A stretch of DNA of 7,617 nt from an uncultured Gammaproteobacteria bacterium (GTDB lineage: Bacteria > Pseudomonadota > Gammaproteobacteria > SZUA-140), in assembly GCA_945788675.1 (NCBI GenBank), contig CALZMY010000276.1, positions 1 through 7,617 on the forward strand, read 5' to 3'. Below are positions 6,430 through 7,617 of the stretch, in pieces. The position numbers and the translations under genes were made by a program. Below the pieces are notes generated by a model that had not been told where the DNA came from, made no database searches, and worked only from the letters and a program-made list of their open reading frames with translations. Every line of letters begins with the position of its first letter. Positions within the stretch are counted from its first letter, which is position 1.

Positions 6430-7617
6430 TCAGCTTGCGAGCGGTTTCTGCAATACCTTTGAGTTTCGCTGAAAATTGTAGAGATCGCGCCGTTTAACCG
6501 GCAGTGATTTAATATCGGTGTTCACAAAGCCGCGCTCACGGAACCAGTGAGTGGCGCGTGTCGTCAGGGTAAATAGTAGCGATAGCCCCTGTTCGGTCGC
6601 GCTGCGCTCAATCGCGTTCAACAGGCTATCGCCGTAACCCATCCCCTGATAATCGGGATGAACCACCAGACACGCCAGTTCTCCAGCGGCCCCATCACAG
6701 AACGGGTGTAGTGCCGCACACGCGATCACCATGCCGTCACGCTCAACGACGATAAAGTCAGCGATCTCCATCTCGATATTTTCACGCGAGCGGCGTACCA
6801 GCAGGCCGGCCTCCTCCTGTGGTTCGATCAGTACGAGAATGCCGCCGACATCATCGATGGTGGCACGCCGCATTCCCTCGTAGTCATCAGCGGTGATCAA
6901 TGTGCCGACACCATCGCGCGTGAAGAGCTCCTGTAACAGCGCGCCATCGGTGTGACGGTTGATCAGGTGGGCGCGTCGCGCACCGTCACGGCACGCGGCT
7001 ACCGCGGACCTGAACGGCTCGATGATCTCGGCGGGTAGTTTACGTTTTGCAGCAAGCACTGCCTCTGCGTCACTTAGTGTCAGTTGGCGCAGCAACCGTT
7101 TTCGGGTATCGAGCAGTCCCTTGCCATCGACGAGGCAGATCAGCTTGTCTGCCTGCAGCGCCGCCGTGGCAGCGGTGGCGACCTCCAGTGCTGTCAGGTT
7201 GAAGATTTCACCAGTGGGTGAATAGCCGGTGGGTGACAGCAGTACAATCGCGCCGTCATTGAGTTGGTGTTCAATCGCCTCGTGATCGATGCGCCGCACC
7301 TCGCCGGTGTGTAGATGATCGATGCCGTCGCGAATCCCCAACGGACGTGCAGTGACAAAGTTACCCGATGCGACCCGGATGCGCGCCCCCGCCATCGGCG
7401 AGTTGGCCAGTCCCATCGACAGCAGCGCCTCGATCTCAAGCCGTACCGTACCACTCGCCTCTTTGACGCACGCGAGTGCGGCATCGTCGGTGATGCGCAG
7501 GCCGTTAACGTATTCGAAGGTGGCATTGCGCGCCTTAAGCCGCTGCTCAATCTGTGGGCGCGCGCCGTGCACCAGTATCAGTCGAATGCCAAGACTGTTG
7601 AGGAGTGCGATGTCGTG
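6430..7617 (-). CDS. argA: N-acetylglutamate synthase, 5' end cut off by the window
   Basis: N-acetylglutamate synthase transfers acetyl from acetyl-CoA to glutamate, the first step of arginine biosynthesis in the cytoplasm. The frame stays open to the right edge: the edge residues read HDIALLNSLGIRLILVHGARPQ, aligning with NDIGLLHSLGIRLVVVYGARPQ of E. coli ArgA. By that comparison about 46 N-terminal residues are missing and 395 are present. A GTG at 7572 is an internal valine, not the start. The amino-acid-kinase-like domain covers roughly visible residues 1-240 (GARPQ; SGNFVTARPLG; GEIFNLT). The GNAT domain follows from about 250 (RRATIDDVGGI), with VVHPDYQGMGYGDSLL carrying the acetyl-CoA loop Q-x-x-G-x-G at 324-329 and TTRATHWFRERGF near the end. 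E. coli-type ArgA is feedback-inhibited by arginine; the sequence does not show whether this one is. No frameshift is seen. The 82-residue gene follows on the same strand. Confidence 0.95.
   Translation of the reverse strand, partial: HDIALLNSLGIRLILVHGARPQIEQRLKARNATFEYVNGLRITDDAALACVKEASGTVRLEIEALLSMGLANSPMAGARIRVASGNFVTARPLGIRDGIDHLHTGEVRRIDHEAIEHQLNDGAIVLLSPTGYSPTGEIFNLTALEVATAATAALQADKLICLVDGKGLLDTRKRLLRQLTLSDAEAVLAAKRKLPAEIIEPFRSAVAACRDGARRAHLINRHTDGALLQELFTRDGVGTLITADDYEGMRRATIDDVGGILVLIEPQEEAGLLVRRSRENIEMEIADFIVVERDGMVIACAALHPFCDGAAGELACLVVHPDYQGMGYGDSLLNAIERSATEQGLSLLFTLTTRATHWFRERGFVNTDIKSLPVKRRDLYNFQRNSKVLQKPLAS

Noticed and set aside
7570..7572. GTG as the start codon of argA
   Set aside because: The codons upstream to the window edge continue the ArgA alignment without a break, so this GTG is an internal valine and the true start is outside the window.

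Overview
This window looks like ordinary chromosomal DNA of a gammaproteobacterium. The evidence is an EF-G2 (FusA2-type) elongation factor that reads like those of Vibrio and Pseudomonas, a classical bifunctional-type ArgA with a C-terminal GNAT domain, a YgiQ radical SAM protein that follows the Escherichia coli sequence closely, and a YbaN/DUF454 membrane protein. Genus cannot be fixed from the sequence. No RNA gene, CRISPR array, complete insertion sequence or prophage gene is visible.

Layout from left to right. Positions 36-2120 (minus) carry fusA2. A 413-base divergent intergenic region follows; it holds a candidate fusA2 promoter, two tandem 13-bp units and an 8-bp inverted repeat. On the plus strand come a small hotdog-fold acyl-CoA thioesterase (2534-2935) and a YbaN-family inner-membrane protein (3055-3468). 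The 118-base gap between them contains a candidate promoter and a perfect DnaA-box match. ygiQ (3523-5700, minus) converges on the membrane-protein gene. Upstream of ygiQ lie 380 bases without a gene, dominated by repeats: a 125-bp palindromic MITE-like element flanked by inverted copies of a short motif (AGGAGCCTG, 5-6 bases, TTAGG). On the minus strand this is followed by an unrecognised 82-residue gene (6081-6329) and argA (6430 to the right edge, 5' end cut off).

The genes do not form one pathway. They cover translation (FusA2), acyl-CoA metabolism (thioesterase), arginine biosynthesis (ArgA) and two conserved proteins of unsettled role (YgiQ, YbaN). argA and the 82-residue gene run in the same direction 100 bases apart and could share a transcript.

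Nothing here is a clear new multi-gene system. The parts most worth a second look are small. One is the unrecognised 82-residue gene, whose excellent Shine-Dalgarno sequence sits at the base of a long perfect hairpin. Another is the repeat block at 5869-6084. The third is a repeat motif that supplies the stop codons of two different genes, ygiQ and the 82-residue gene.
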